A DNA stretch of 64,000 nucleotides from Annona cherimola. Lineage: Eukaryota > Streptophyta > Magnoliopsida > Magnoliales > Annonaceae. The notes below the pieces were generated by a model. The model saw only the letters and a list, made by a program, of their open reading frames with translations. It was not told the origin of the DNA and searched no databases. The stretch covers positions 16,841,764 to 16,905,763 of the forward strand of contig CM059972.1 in assembly GCA_030490835.1 (NCBI GenBank), in the 5' to 3' direction. This document shows positions 1 to 12,834 of the stretch, piece after piece (the stretch's first letter is position 1; the number at the start of each line of letters is the position of its first letter). The position numbers and the translations under genes are program-made.

Positions 1-3000
1 TCATAAACCCAATATGCTCAAAAATAATCTTTTATAAACGTAGACCAATTGGGAAACTCATAGACTAGACTATCCTAGTCTTTTAATCATTCTGTAAATG
101 AAATGTTCTTAACGAGTCTTACATATTTTGTATATATTACTTTTAAATAACTCATATAAAAGGTATGGGATTTTCTTACACATAAAACAAGTTTACTAAC
201 AAAAATCTCATAACACAGACTAATTCATACAAAATCTTAACTCATTTAAGATAGATGATTAGAAATCATCACCATCAAACACAACTCAAATTCTTTTACA
301 TATATATAAGAATACTTTCCTCGTGACTTATGAATTCATTTATTCCAACACTGAATAATTCAAACTCATATCATATATTACTTCTTATATTTGTGTGATC
401 ACCACACTTGAACCTCAACCCAAAAATTCAGTCCACACAGCCTATCCGCATGGCTGCCTGGCTAAACTCTCTTTTATTATATATTTAACATCATATCATA
501 GGACTTTCATTATGTTACTTGCGATAATTTTAGCATTCATAATTTATGCTTTAAAATCAGTAATTTAGTAAAGGAATTATACAACAGAACTATTTTACTT
601 TATTTCCTTAATTTCGATTGTTAAAACTTTACATTTCACTTCAAATTCACTAACTTTTACATTTGGAATTTGTAATCTACCCATTTTATTTAAATTACGT
701 AGGCAAACACCCAATTAATTTGGCTGTTCCACTTAAATCTCTACATCCATATCTTAACTCATATATGCATAAACTTACATTTACTATATAACTTAAAACA
801 CATGGAATAATAGACCTTTCACTCGATATATAAATGACAACATGAGACCATTTGAACTTAAGATAGTCTTTACAGCCTTTTTTTTTCCACTTCCCTTCAA
901 AACATAACCATTAAATCTTGAACACCCATTGAAAAATAACTTAACTAACTTGACATTTTAAATTACCCAACATGCTCCTCAATTTCATAATTCATTTCAT
1001 TTTACTCTTATTTAACTCTCTCACTTGCTTAAAATGCATCATTTATTTCACTTTGTTTTAATTTTATTTCCTTTCTACATAAAGCATATGAGTTAATCTA
1101 ATAAATTTCGTTTCATGGCCAAACAATCCATTAACTAGGTTATTTCACTTAAATCTCAACACCCGTAGCTTAACATACAATGCTTCATTATCAAATCTTT
1201 AAACTAATCATAAATATATAAATACAATAATGAAATGCCTAAAAATTAATATCCAAGCTCACAATCTCAATTTAGTAGTTGGGTTTTTCCCCAACTTCCC
1301 TTTACTTCCATTTATCTAACTTATAGTTTATCATTCCATCATCATTCATATGTACTATACTTTTTAATATAATAATTATAAACCACCATATATCATAACC
1401 AAATTCATCATATATGCTCCCATCTAAATTTCACCTTCCTTTAGGCTTATTTGAAATTCTTAAGTATATATAGTTAATAATTACAACTTTGCTTAACCAC
1501 AACCCATTTGTTATAAATAAATTATATATCATGCTCCTAAAATTAAAATTAATCATTTAGGAGCCACTTTTAAACTCAAATTCATCACCTATACATTGCC
1601 CAACTTTGGCAAATTAGATGAGAGGGTTTTAAGCTTTAAAATTAAGGGATTTTACTCCCTTTCATTTTCACATGATTTACATACAACAAGTTTAACATTT
1701 TTTTTTTTTTTAACCCTCCAACCATTCATGTACATGTCATATAACTGTTACCCATTCATTCATTTTTTTTTTCATATTTATTTGATACCAAAATTATATA
1801 AAATTCACCCCGTACACATTTACTTAAAACAAAACTCATACCTCATACAAATTTCCTAACTACACAATTTCATTTATCATATATGCCTAGATTTTGACTT
1901 CAATATACACATTTTGATCTAAATCCATGTCCATATATTATTAAATTACTAAACTTATTATTTACAAGCAACAAGACAAACCCGTAACATATATACCCAC
2001 CTATCTCATTTTTTTTCCACCCATTTACACATCCGAACGGGTTCAAAAGTATTTATAAATCATCCCATACATAAATAATATAAAAGCCCTATGCTTAGCC
2101 CACGTTTTTAGGGCGTCCCCATGTTCAAGGTATGATAGAAATTTTTAATTTCCTTTCCAACCCAAGATTATACGTGTAATTTTACAAATAATACATCCCA
2201 ACATCATTTAAATACATTATATAGCAATTTGGAGCAACAATATTAAAGCTTTTCAACTCTTGAAATTTCGAATTCATGCACGGGATTCAATTTTCACATT
2301 CCATATACATTATTTGGCTCCCAAAATGAAGATCTACATGAATCTACAAAAACCCCCCTGATTCCTACCCATTTTAGGTAGAAATTTCAAAACCCCAAGT
2401 CACCGTAGCTATGGATTCGAATTTCCTCCTCCTTTCTTACAATTTCTCCATTCATTCTTATAGATCTACCCATATTAAACAAAAGCCCCATGATTTTTTT
2501 CATGATTGGAAAGAAATTTCGAAAATAAATAAAAACCCATCTTTCTCTCTTACCTCCGGTCACCGGCGACGGTTGGACGGCGACGACGGTGGCAGCGGCG
2601 GCGGGCAGCAACGGCGGCCGGCTCCTCCTCTTCTCTCCCTCCTCTCCTTCCCTTCTCTTCTCCTCTCCTTCTTCTCCTTCTCTTCTCCTCCTCTTTCTTT
2701 CTTCTCTCTCCTCTCCCCTCTCTCGTTTTCTCCCTCTGTTTGCGCGTGGGAGAAAAGGGGCTGCCTTTTGGTGGCCCCTCTTAAGGTAGTCCGCACGTAC
2801 ACACGTGCGGCTACCCTTCATACTTTATTTTTTTATTTTTATTTTTTTAAATATCCTATTAATATATGTCATAAATCATGTTATTTTAAATCTTATGATT
2901 TGAATTCATAATACTTATTTAAAATCATTAAATCATGGTCATTCATTAATTTAAGCAATTTAAATCCATTAATCACTTAAATTAAACCATTTGACTGAAA

Positions 3001-3222
3001 TCCATTAATTCATCTAAAATTAAATAATACATTTTATTATTATTCCATTCAACATTAACACACTAACACATCATTTTTTTTTATTTATTAATTCCTCCTT
3101 TTCTTACTTTATAATTTTAGGCCATTAATAAAATTCTAATTTTATTAATTCCATGGCCCAAAATTTTCATTTATATATGCCACGTGCTTATGGATTGCAA
3201 TATAAAAATTGCGGGTATTACA
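1..3222 (+). mobile_element. Probable long LTR end of a Ty3-gypsy (Tekay/Del-like) retrotransposon, truncated by window start
   Basis: No coding exon is visible in this 3.2-kb AT-rich stretch. It ends in GCGGGTATTACA (3211-3222), the inverted partner of the TGTAATACCC start common in plant Tekay/Del LTRs. A TATA-like motif (near 2078-2090) is followed downstream by a GC-rich, pyrimidine-biased tract (about 2560-2800) of the kind seen in the transcribed part of such LTRs. No TG-start or polypurine tract was found, so the left boundary is outside the window or unrecognised. Short open frames in the CT-rich tract are low-complexity and are not taken as genes. The gypsy assignment rests on the terminus alone. 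Confidence 0.42.
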
Positions 3223-3251
3223 CTGTCCATCCTAGCTATACACTGATGTAG

Positions 3252-5236
3252 GAATCTTGGGTTGGGCTATGTTGATCTCTATCTCATCCACTGGCCTGTG
3301 AGCTTGAAGAACCCTGGAGTGTGTGAGTTGCCGTTCAACAAGGAGGACCTGGTTCCAATGGATTTCAAAGCCGTGTGGCGGAGCATGGAGATGTGCCAGA
3401 GGTTAGGCCTCACAAAGGCAATTGGGGTCAGCAACTTTTCTTGCAAGAAGCTAAGTGAATTACTCTCAACTGCCGAGATTCCACCCGCAGTCAATCAGGT
3501 GCAGTGGGCGTCGCGAGCATTCATTCTTATTATTTACTAGTTGAGTTTTATAAAGATGGAGTTTTTCTCCCATCTTCTCATGCATCCATACATGATAAGA
3601 CCAGAAATACTATAAGTAATGATTCGGGATGCCGATTGTTGTGTGTAGGTGGAGCTGAATCCCGGTTGGCAACAAAAGAAGCTGAGAGAGTTTTGTGCTT
3701 CCAAAGGGATTGTTGTGTGCGCTTACTCCCCATTGGGTGGAAAAGCTACACCTTGGGGCTCCAGCAATGTTATGGACAATGCTGTGCTTAAAGACATTGC
3801 CCAAGCAAAGGGAAAGTCAATTGCTCAGGTGATACTCATGATACTCATTTTCATGAAATCGTGGTGTTTTGAGACGGGGACTAAATATAAACAAAGCAGG
3901 TTAAAATGGGCATAGAGATCCAAAACCAATTCGTAATTAGCAAAACGCTTCTCCCAATGTCTGTCCCCTTTAACTTATCTTCTGCTAATTTCTTTATTCA
4001 CAAAACTGACGAAAGGAACTTCCGCTAATTGATGAATATATTGTTATTGGGACCTTAAAAACAATGGCTCAAATTAAACGTGGTTCGCATGTGTATAGAG
4101 CTTTCTATACCGCCAGAGCACCAAAATCCAGCTGCACACCCAAACACTGAAACACTCGACTAGCAGGGCCACGATTTCCAGGTTTGCCTTGCTTGGCGCG
4201 CACACACTCCAAAGCACCGAAGCCATCTTAGCAAAGCCAAAGAACGCGGATCGAAACTGGTGGTCACTGCGCCCTCGATCCAGCCCAGCCAGGGGTGTGA
4301 ACTTGTCGGTTGTACAAGTTGGGGACTGATTTTCAAAAATCAAAAAATAAAAAATGCTATTAATTTTCAAAAATTAAAAATAAATATTTAAAATACTCCA
4401 AAAATGGAAAAAATTGATACATATGTTAAATACATTTAGATTAACACTTGTATAAAAAAAAAATTTAAAAATAAAAAAATGAATGACGACTTCAGTGCAC
4501 CTGGCACCCGGGTGCACGGGATCGGAACCCCATATCGCTGGGCTGTCAAATCGCTGAGTCAAGTTCAACATGTCTAGTTTTTCCTTTTTGCAATTTTTTT
4601 GAAAAATTAAGCGAATACCAAAATTTAGCTCATTGCAATATTAATCCTATTTTTTCACAATTACTAAAGGACAATTGAAAAGATAGAAATCCCCAAACTT
4701 AGTCTGTCTAATCTCTGCTAAGCCTAGTTAGTTTGGTACAATTTTTTTTTAATCAATTCACTTTTCCTGTGCTTCCCCGTTCCTAAAGAAGAGCAAAGCC
4801 CTTAAAATCTGAATTAACACATGATTTAGAAATCTCTTTCATGTGTTCTGCTTTATTGTAATCAAGAGTTTTCCTCCATAATGAAGATGTAATCAAGGTC
4901 TTGACTAGGGATGTGAACATGTAATTTTTTCAAATATTACAATGTCTTTTATTGAAAAGGTAAGATGTCAATAGAACCGTATTTCATCTTTTTTCTTGTT
5001 AACTTGTATAGGTTTCGTTGAGGTGGGTACTCGAGCAAGGCGTTCCCATTCTGGTTAAGAGCTTCAATAAGGAAAGATTGAAGGAGAACCTTGAAATTTT
5101 GAACTGGTCTCTCACCGAAGAAGAGCTGAAAAAGATCGGTCAAATCCCACAACAGAGGGGATACCCTGCTTTGCATTTCGTATCAAATTGTGGGCCATTC
5201 AAAACAGTGGAGGAACTATGGGATGGCGAAATATGA
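3252..5236 (+). CDS. Aldo-keto reductase family 4 gene, unit A, exons 2-4 (5' part absent from window)
   Basis: Exons are 3252-3498, 3649-3828 and 5012-5236 (stop TGA), all with AG/GT borders and no internal stop, giving about 216 residues. Exon 2 has the active-site His in LIHWP and the GVSNFS motif. Exon 3 starts VELNPGWQQ. Exon 4 carries the coenzyme-binding [11 protein letters not shown] and ends in a short C-terminus. The first exon, which supplies the catalytic Asp, Tyr and Lys, is not in the window: a probable LTR ends 29 bp before exon 2. Exon 1 may lie left of the window, with a retrotransposon in intron 1, or it may be lost. Family enzymes reduce carbonyls with NADPH in the cytosol; the substrate cannot be deduced. 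Intron 3 (1.18 kb) contains a half palindromic MITE. The gene may be functional or a 5'-truncated relic. Confidence 0.8.
4325..4535 (+). mobile_element. Half copy of palindromic Mutator-like MITE in intron 3 of unit A
   Basis: The segment holds the right half of the core shared by the other palindromes in this window: AAATACTCCAAAAATGG, then TTGATACAT, then GTTAAATACA and an A-rich stretch, ending in a CACCCGGGTGCACGGGATCGG-like terminus. The matching inverted left half is not present, so the copy looks truncated. It lies between exons 3 and 4 and does not touch the splice sites. Confidence 0.45.
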
Positions 5237-6375
5237 CAAGCTAGTAATATATGTTAATGTGCTCCATTTATAATAAAGCACAATAAAATAATTAATGTGA
5301 GTTTTACATCCAACAAATGGAGTTGAACCATTTACCATTTGTCTTCCTTAATTAAGAATTATGATCTGTTTGCTAGTTTTAATTATGTCGTATAATTGTA
5401 GACCTTTTTTAAGGCACATACTACGAGAAAAAAATATTTTTTTGCAACTCTTGTTAGTAAAAGAAAATCTTTATTAGCAAGAAAAATGCATATGTAAGGA
5501 AAATCTGTCATGCTTATGATGATGCTTTTACTAGCAAGAAGAAATTTTCTTGCTTTTGATGATGCATTCATAGGCAAGAAAAACTTTCCTTGCTTATAGT
5601 AATGTTTTACCAACTAAATAACAACTTGGTTGCCTAAACACATAAATCAGGAATTAGTGGCAACTAAAATTCGTTAACGGTTGTTATATAGAACAGGCCG
5701 AAAATTATTAGCGTCCGAGTTTTTCTTTAACAATTTATTTTTAACCTTTTGCCCAAAAAAAAAAATTAGTTGTTAAAAATAAAAAATGTTTGTAATGTTA
5801 GCTAAGAAGGGTAAGCTTAGACACTATAAATATTATCAAAAGAGAACATATAACTTTCCGTAACTTTGGCAAAAGGATTCGTATATTTTAATTATTTGCA
5901 GAATAGACCATTTAAGGTATAAAATAGCACCCATTTGATATGAAGCCATGGAAAAAGGGTAACCTCGGTCAAATATGTTAACATTCATTCCTCACTTCTC
6001 GTCTAATTATGCTTAAATTTTTAATAATTAAAATTTACTAATATCATGGAAAGCATAGATGCCTTTCAAAATTATGTGGCCGTGTAGTTGACAAATTGCA
6101 AATTACCAACTTCGTGAACAGATGATCTACTTAGAATTTTTGGGCCATGTCGTAAGCAGATCTATGTCAACAACTGTAGTTTTCGAGTTTATTTCTGCTC
6201 AAGGAGGGGGCCAAAAAAAAAAAAAAACAACAACAACAAACAAACAAACAAACTTTAAACGATGCACAGCTTTGAAACAGGGGATCCGAACACCACGGCA
6301 GAAAAGCGAATTGCTATAGACCAGGTCGCCAAACCTAATAGGACGGATTCCACAAGCTGTTCTGAATTGAGAAGA
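5237..6375. other. Intergenic A-B with CACTA-like MITE remnant
   Basis: No exon is seen. About 5415-5720 begins with a CTACGAGAAAAAA-type end resembling CACTA termini. It contains several repeats of the form tagcaagaaaaat/ttgcttatgatgatg and is related, in inverted orientation, to about 20740-21059 in intron 3 of unit C. The rest (5720-6375) is AT-rich, with a poly-A/CAA tract near 6212-6250 and nothing else recognised. Confidence 0.35.
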
Positions 6376-6990
6376 GAATATGCCCTTAATAGTTCTATGG
6401 GCACAGGAACTGTGTGTAGTCATGATAATCTCACAAGCGTTCTCCTTCAAGCTATCGAAATAGGCTGTCGCCACTTCGATACTGCGTCTCTATATGGCAC
6501 CGAGAAGCACCTCGGCAGAATCATAAGAGAAGCTCTCCGCCGATATATCATACAAAAGCGTAGCCAGCTTTTCATCACCTCCAAGCCTTGGTGCAAAGAT
6601 GGGATCCAGTCCAACTTCAATACTTGCTTCTTCGCTCAGAAGGATGCTGCGCTTGCAGCTAATTCTTCGCTTCTTTCAAGGCAGGCGTTTTTCTTGGTTG
6701 CTGGAAGCTTGTTCAATGCGGTGCCCTTCTTCCCCATGGAAGGGGTTTCCCTTAATTTTCCTAACTGAGCCATTAAGGTAGTTGCACGAACAAGGCGTTG
6801 GTATCACTGTTTAAAGATTCACTATGGAAAGAATTTTCAGATATTTGTTTGGGAATTAATCCAGCAAGACTTGCAAGAGATCGACGAGATTTCACAACAA
6901 GCATTCATTCCAGCCTTTGTTTCATCAGGAAGGCCATGCGCATCTCTAGAGGAGCTCTGGGATAACGAGGCATACGGCCAATTCGCCTAG
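6376..6990 (+). pseudogene. Aldo-keto reductase unit B: exon 1 and exon 4 relics
   Basis: The exon 1-like part (about 6376-6598) reads SMGTGT, then [11 protein letters not shown] and LFITSKPWC, so the catalytic Asp, Tyr and Lys positions are still recognisable. The start region is degenerate, and the reading leaves the family after SKPWC. The exon 4-like part (about 6775-6990) has LHEQGVGIT followed by frameshifts, then IQQDLQEIDEISQQ and LEELWDNEAY to a stop at 6988-6990. Exons 2 and 3, which would hold the active-site His, are absent, so no enzyme can result. Exon 4 and its 3' flank are closest to unit D (shared ending around GAGGCATAC and a similar 400-bp downstream flank). Confidence 0.85.
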
Positions 6991-9055
6991 CTGGTACTTC
7001 CAATTAGTCACTGAGTTATGACGGATGAGTTTGGAATTGATCTTGGCTTTCCGTAAGGTACTCAGTCATCTTTTCTAGAACTTGAAGCCTGAAAACAAAA
7101 TCAATTATCGTCTGCTGAGGATCAACACCAAAAGAGAGGGAAAAAAAAAAAAAAAACTGTCAGCTTTTGTAAATTTCTGTCATGCACCAAAGCTATAATC
7201 CCATGTTGATGACGGTAAAATATTGTAAAAAAATATGATAATATATATTTTAAGTTGAATGGTCAAAGTCCACAAAGGATATCCTACTTAATAAAAGTTG
7301 ACCCTTTGACCAATTAGGTTAAATGATTAATAATGAACCTTGCCCAATTATTATAAGTTGCGGGTTATATTTTTATTTTTATTTTTGGATGTTATTTCAG
7401 CAATTTGCGTAGCTCGGTTGGCGTACAGATGGTCTAGTGGTCTTAGAGATTTAATGTTCGAGTAGGAGGTTTCATAGAAAAAAATAATTAATTTTCCTAA
7501 AATTTTAGAGAATCTACGGTAACTTTTTATAAAAAGGGCTGAGGAGTTGATGGATTTAGGTAATGTAAATCGTAGAAAAAATTAGGAGCTAAAATTACAG
7601 AAGGAAAAGAAGAGTAAAAAGACTATTATTTTGCACAGAGTTAAGTGAGATTTTATTTGGGAATTGATTTTAGTTTGATAATTATCTAAATTAAGTTGAA
7701 ATTATTTTTATACAAATGTTATGTATAAAGCATGTATATTATATAATTTTTAGACTATATTTGACATAATTAAATTTTATAATCCTAAATTTTTAGGATA
7801 TAAAATAGTACTGATAAATATGTATGAACTTTATGCCTAAAATTATATATATTGAGATTGTTGAATTTTATTACACATTTTATTTTTATAAATGCATTGA
7901 TGTAAATTAATTATGCAACAAATATCTATGGATATTGAAATTATATTAATAATGTTGTTAATTGCAGCAAATATAATAATATGCATGCATGATACAAGTT
8001 GCGGAAACTATCTATATAATAATTACGTATAAGCCAAATTAAGTTCCTCGGACGTTCGGGAGGAGAAAGATTTCGTCAGGAGCAGATGCGACGAAATTTT
8101 TTGGTTTCTTTTAACTCTTTAATATATTTAATAATTTTAATACTTTTGATGTCCCGGTGTTTCTCTGTAAATTGACTTGTAGTCCATTACAAAAATAAGG
8201 ACTAAGCAAAAGAGGCTCTGGTGATATTTTTTTTGGAAATTGACTTGTATTCTATTACAATAATAAGGGCTAAGTAAGGAGGCCCTGGTGGGGCCCATCT
8301 GCAGTAATGGGTGTGATGATATAGTTTAATGTGAGTTGTTCATTCTATTTTATTATAATTTATTCATTTTAAGTTCGAATCGAATGATTAAATAGTCAAT
8401 TTCTATTTTTTTATGCTTCTGGATTCAATCGAAGGATTTGATTTAGTATTTGAGGCCTAATTTTTGATATATTAAGTTAAATAATTATTTTATCATTTAA
8501 TTAAGTTTTGATTTGGGCTATTACCTATTTTCAAATAAATTTTTACTTGCTAGTCATGATGGGACTAACCCATTATTGTTACAGATGTACCAAATCAAGT
8601 GGGACGCTAGAGTTGAATTACTTGAAGATTTTCAAGAATATTTATTTCTATTTATTTATTTCAAAGGCACGTATTGAAAGTGATGGACTTGTAATTTTTT
8701 TGTGCCTTATATAATAGTGGAAACATGGATAGTGCAAGTGGAAATTTTGAAAATTTTCACAAATTAATATAATAATTGATTTTGCCATACATGTGTAATT
8801 GATCTTGGGAAATTGCATCAAATACACGGCCCATGATTGATTTAACATGTGTATAATAGTTAAGACTCTAAAATTTTCGTTTTTTTATGTAGAAGAAAAT
8901 GTATTTTCTAAAACATACTTTATAAATTAACATACAAATCATTAGGCAATAGATCGATTTAAGTGATTTTAATATTTCTTGAATTAATTTCATTTTGACC
9001 TAAAATAGAGTCGATCTAGTCTTCAAAGAAATATTGAAAGGGCTATAACCTACGC
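6991..9055. other. Downstream flank of unit B: segmental duplicate of unit D flank
   Basis: 6991-7205 matches 25505-25700 downstream of D (for example GAGTTTGGAATTGATC and AAGCCTGAAAA in both), and 8848-9055 matches about 25862-26126 (TTAGGCAATA, GAATTAATT, AAAGAAATATTGAAAG). Between them, about 7408-7475 has a tRNA-like stretch (GTAGCTCGGTTGG, later TGTTCGAGT) that could be a worn SINE head. 8165-8300 holds a roughly 72-bp imperfect tandem duplication (ATTGACTTGTA and CTAAG in both units). No gene is visible in 7205-8848. Confidence 0.6.
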
Positions 9056-9807
9056 TAGGGGTGAAAATAGGGTCGGGTCAACCCATCACCCGTCCTGCCT
9101 TGTCCCGATTTTACAAAGGGTCGGGGCGAAGATTTTCATCCGATGGAGTACGATGGTTTAAGATTTTAGACCCATAATTTAATTTTAAGAAGCAGGTTGG
9201 TCGACCATGTCTCGACCTGTCTTGGCCAATCTCGACCCACGATGTGTAAATTATTTAAATCATATGACTTGCATTTCACTTTAACTTTATAACTTATTAA
9301 TGTGAATATGATTTATATTGACATACATTTAACTTTATAATTTGTTTGTATGTATAAATTTTTATTTCTTAATTGAAATATGTTGTTCAAGTTATCTCAT
9401 CAACATGATTTATCAATAAAATAAAATATATTATCTATGTTGTTTATATGTTACAAGAATAAATATTATTATTTTGCAATTTAGCAGTTTTAATTATAAT
9501 TCAAAATTTACATTAATTGTTTTACTCACTAAATAGTAAAATAATAAGGCATTTAACCTTTAAATTTATCATAAATATGAGTTCATATTGATATGTATAT
9601 AAATTTTTAAATTTTGACTTGCTTTTTCAACCCAACTTGTTCCCGAAACCAATTGAAGTTTGTTCTTAGGCCTATTAAAGAAAGGTGAGGGTCAAACCGA
9701 CCTTGCCCAGACTCAATATAAAAAGTAAGTCCAAATAAGATTTTTAAATGTAAAGTCAGGGTTGGACTCACCCTAGCCTTCTCGACCCAACCCGATTTTC
9801 ACCCCTA
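9056..9807. mobile_element. Non-autonomous hAT-like element (752 bp)
   Basis: The left end TAGGGGTGAAAATAGGGTCG and the right end CGATTTTCACCCCTA are inverted. Subterminal GGGTCGGGTCAACCC-type repeats and an AT-rich interior without a transposase fit hAT MITEs. Flanking octamers are acctacgc (9048-9055) and gcctatgt (9808-9815), which differ only by transitions. The corresponding uninterrupted site downstream of unit D reads gcctatgc, supporting an 8-bp target duplication. It shares its interior with the elements at 9844 and 12835. Confidence 0.8.
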
Positions 9808-9843
9808 GCCTATGTTTACAAATGTGCCACGCATTCTGTTACT

Positions 9844-10547
9844 TAGGAGTGGGAATTGGAGTCGATCGACTCGTGACCCGTCCCTGATCTGACTTTTTTT
9901 TTACTGAATAAAACTAACATTTTTGACCCAGTATAAGGATGTGTCAGAATTTTTTCCCCAAATTCAAAAATAGGGTTGGGTTGGTTAACCATATCCTGGC
10001 ATGTCATACATATATTAATTTATTAAAAATTATAAGACTATGTTTAAATTTTGTTATTATTTTCTTTCAAAATTCTCACATTCTTTATAATTAGCTATAT
10101 CAACAATAGAAAATTAATCTATCTAGAAAAAAATATAAGAATTAATAAGAGGAATTTGCACATAGATATAAATCTTACGTATAATTTTAGATTAATTTAT
10201 TTTAATAAAGTTATACTATATTTCTCATGTTTTGTTTTAGTAATGATGTTTTTTTAATAACTAATAAAATATTGAAGCATGTAACATTTAAATTTAGTAT
10301 GAATGTATTTTTATGTTTAATAGGTATATAAATTCTTAAAATTATCTTATTTGACTAGCATTTTTTACGTAACCCGCTTTCTCGAAATTGGTCCGATATT
10401 AAGCCGAAGTTTGTACCGAGACTTATTAGAAAAATAAGGACCTTGTCCCAACCGGTATAATAATAGAGTCAAATAGAATTTTAAAAAACTAGGGTCATGG
10501 TTGGACAAACCCTAACCCGGTATAGCCAACCCCGGTTCTCAACCCTA
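9844..10547. mobile_element. Non-autonomous hAT-like element (704 bp), diverged member of the same family
   Basis: The ends are TAGGAGTGGGAATTGG and CGGTTCTCAACCCTA, a more worn version of the family termini, with subterminal GACTCGTGACCCG repeats. Flanking octamers ctgttact (9836-9843) and atgttacg (10548-10555) each match 7 of 8 bases of the empty site atgttact downstream of unit D. It lies 36 bp after the previous hAT element. The interior is AT-rich with no real coding frame. Confidence 0.72.
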
Positions 10548-10815
10548 ATGTTACGATATATGTTAGTGGTGGGAGGGGTGATAGTAACCGTTTCCCGCAT
10601 TCCTACTAGTAACTAGATAACCTTTTGGAGTGGATTAATTATAAAATGACAACTTATATGGTTGGTGAAAGGGCAATTAGAAAATATGATATGAACCTGC
10701 CATGGATAGATTCAAATGCAGATTGATTCGTTCCACTAAGGAGGGAACATCTCCAATTGTTTCTTGAATTACAAGAAAGAAGATACAAATCAGACCCTTT
10801 ACCGCACGTTCTCTT
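10548..10815. other. Spacer between hAT elements
   Basis: Short single-copy-looking sequence after the second hAT element. Its first 60 bases continue the B/D duplicated flank (compare about 26145-26178, a G-rich GTGG/GAGGGG stretch). No gene is visible. Confidence 0.5.
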
Positions 10816-11308
10816 TAGGGGTGCAACTTGGGCCGAGTTCAACTCGAACCCGGCCCGCCGAACCCAAATTAAAACAATGTTAAAACTGCTCTCTATAAAA
10901 CCCGAGCTCGATTTTCCAAGTTCAACCCGAACCCTAAATTGAAAAGAACTTGAACCCGGGTTGAGCTAAACCTGAACCCGAATTATATATAACACATATA
11001 TTTTATATTTATTTCATACTCTATATAAATCTAGTTCTATTTCCATCATATATATTATAATTATTTTACGCTATATATAAATATTATTCCTCCTTTTAGT
11101 CCAATTTATAAGATAGATAACAAATATGTAGAATAATTTCAACCCGAATTTTAGTTTGAAACTCAACCCGAGCTAGAATTTCAAAAATAGAATAGGGTTT
11201 AAGTTTATAGATAAGGTTAGAGTTAGAATTAGAGTTGAGATTTTAAAAATAGGATTAAAGTTAGGATTAAGGCAAACCTGAATTTTTTAAGTTTAAGTTG
11301 CACCCGTA
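10816..11308. mobile_element. Non-autonomous hAT-like element (493 bp), second subfamily
   Basis: The left end TAGGGGTGCAACTTGGGC and right end TTAAGTTGCACCCGTA are inverted and match the termini of the larger element at 17150-18543. Subterminal AACCCGAACCC/GGGTTGAG repeats are present. The flanking octamers (gttctctt, gttacctc) agree at only 5 of 8 positions, so the duplication is doubtful or old. No transposase is seen. Confidence 0.62.
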
Positions 11309-12834
11309 GTTACCTCTCAATTTGTATTTACAGCTCATTGCAACTCAGCCCGCTCCCATCAAACCGACCTTCCTACCAACGCGGGCCACGTGTGCGAACC
11401 CCTCCCATCCCGGCCTATCAAAATAGCATCCATTTAGACTTTATTATTGAAATTTTTGGCATCTAGGTTTTGGATTTACTCGCGCGTGATTCTTAATCTC
11501 GTGATTTCATATTCAATCAAAGGTATCAAAGTCCAAGAAGCATTAGGGGACGATCTTCAACTAAAGTGACGCATATTTATTTGTTTGTATTGGGATTGAA
11601 GTCAAATCGCAACCAGCAAAAATTAAAATAAGTACAATTTCTAATGATCGAACGTGTCTGGCTCTGGCTTCACAGGAGTTTTCGTGAAGTCTGCCTACAA
11701 ATGTTTTTTTTTTTTTTTTTTTTTTCAGCTCCTACCAAGGAGAGAATATTTCCACTTGAGTTTTCAACTTACTGCCCATGTTCAGTACCAGCCGAGCATT
11801 GCTCGGTTGGTATATACCAATTAAATATACTTACAATAACGATTTCATAAAAAAATAAAATCTACATTTTGGTGGACCGCATTCCAGCAACCGTGTGACC
11901 GGCCGCCGTTGACCACCTTTCATTTCTAAGAAAAAATATGAAAATAAAGCTGGGTGGACGTTACAATATTGTGTTTGAAATTTAAAAAATACACATACGT
12001 CTTTAAAAATAATAAAATAATATATATATATATATTAAATAAGTTTAAAATAACGGATTTTTTTTAAATAATAATAATAATAATAATAAATATGTAAATA
12101 GACTTGCTATGTTGGAGCCGCATGTGGCCTGCCGCATGGAATGGGGCCTCTGCAGTCTATAGTATTCGACCGACGTGGACCAGCCACCAACCCAAGACGC
12201 CAGTTGCACGAAGTTCAGTTCTCGATGCTTTGGATTGTCGTTGTTTGAGACTTTTTTGTTTTTCTTTTTTGGTTGCTCGAGTTGTTGGAGAGTTTGAGCC
12301 TGTATTAATTTATTCATTGTTAGGAGGGTCATTGCCCACTTAAGCCGGAAACCAACATGGCATACCCATAAATATACTTAGAGGGTTTCGGTTTGATGCA
12401 AACTCTTTCCTCGTATCTCATGAATTTTATTCTAACATTCACTTATATCTATCAATGTTTAAAATTTTTAAATATATTCATGCATTTTGTCTAAAATTTC
12501 ACATATATATACACTATTAAGAATTTATTAAAAGGGCCATTAGCACTTTTATAAAATGACAAATATATCCATATCCTAATATAATTTAAGGTTAATTTGC
12601 ACAAAGTTAAAAATTTGCATTTAAATAACATATGATTTTATAGTTGTAAAAGTGATAAAAATTCATCTAAATGTAATTTTTAGCTATAAAATTATAATTA
12701 GAGATGAAATTTTTCGTTATTTAATAGGAAGCTAACAAATCCTTTAATAAATTTCTAACGATATGAGTATAAATGAAAATTTAGGCAAAATATGCAAGTA
12801 TATCTAATTTTTTTTAAAATTTACGAGCGTAAAT
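11309..12834. other. Intergenic sequence; 11425-11560 duplicated near 28.2 kb
   Basis: About 11425-11560 (ACTTTATTATTG, GGCATCTAGG, TTTCATATTCAATCAA, AAGAAGCATTAG) matches about 28225-28350 beyond unit D, marking the far end of the B/D segmental duplication. The remainder has a poly-T run near 11703-11725, a TA/AAT simple repeat near 12020-12090, and no exon that can be supported. Confidence 0.5.

Noticed and set aside
2387..2911. Overlapping open frames on both strands rich in Ser/Leu/Phe or Arg/Glu
   Set aside because: They arise from a CT-rich low-complexity tract inside a probable LTR, have no family motif, and mirror each other on the two strands.
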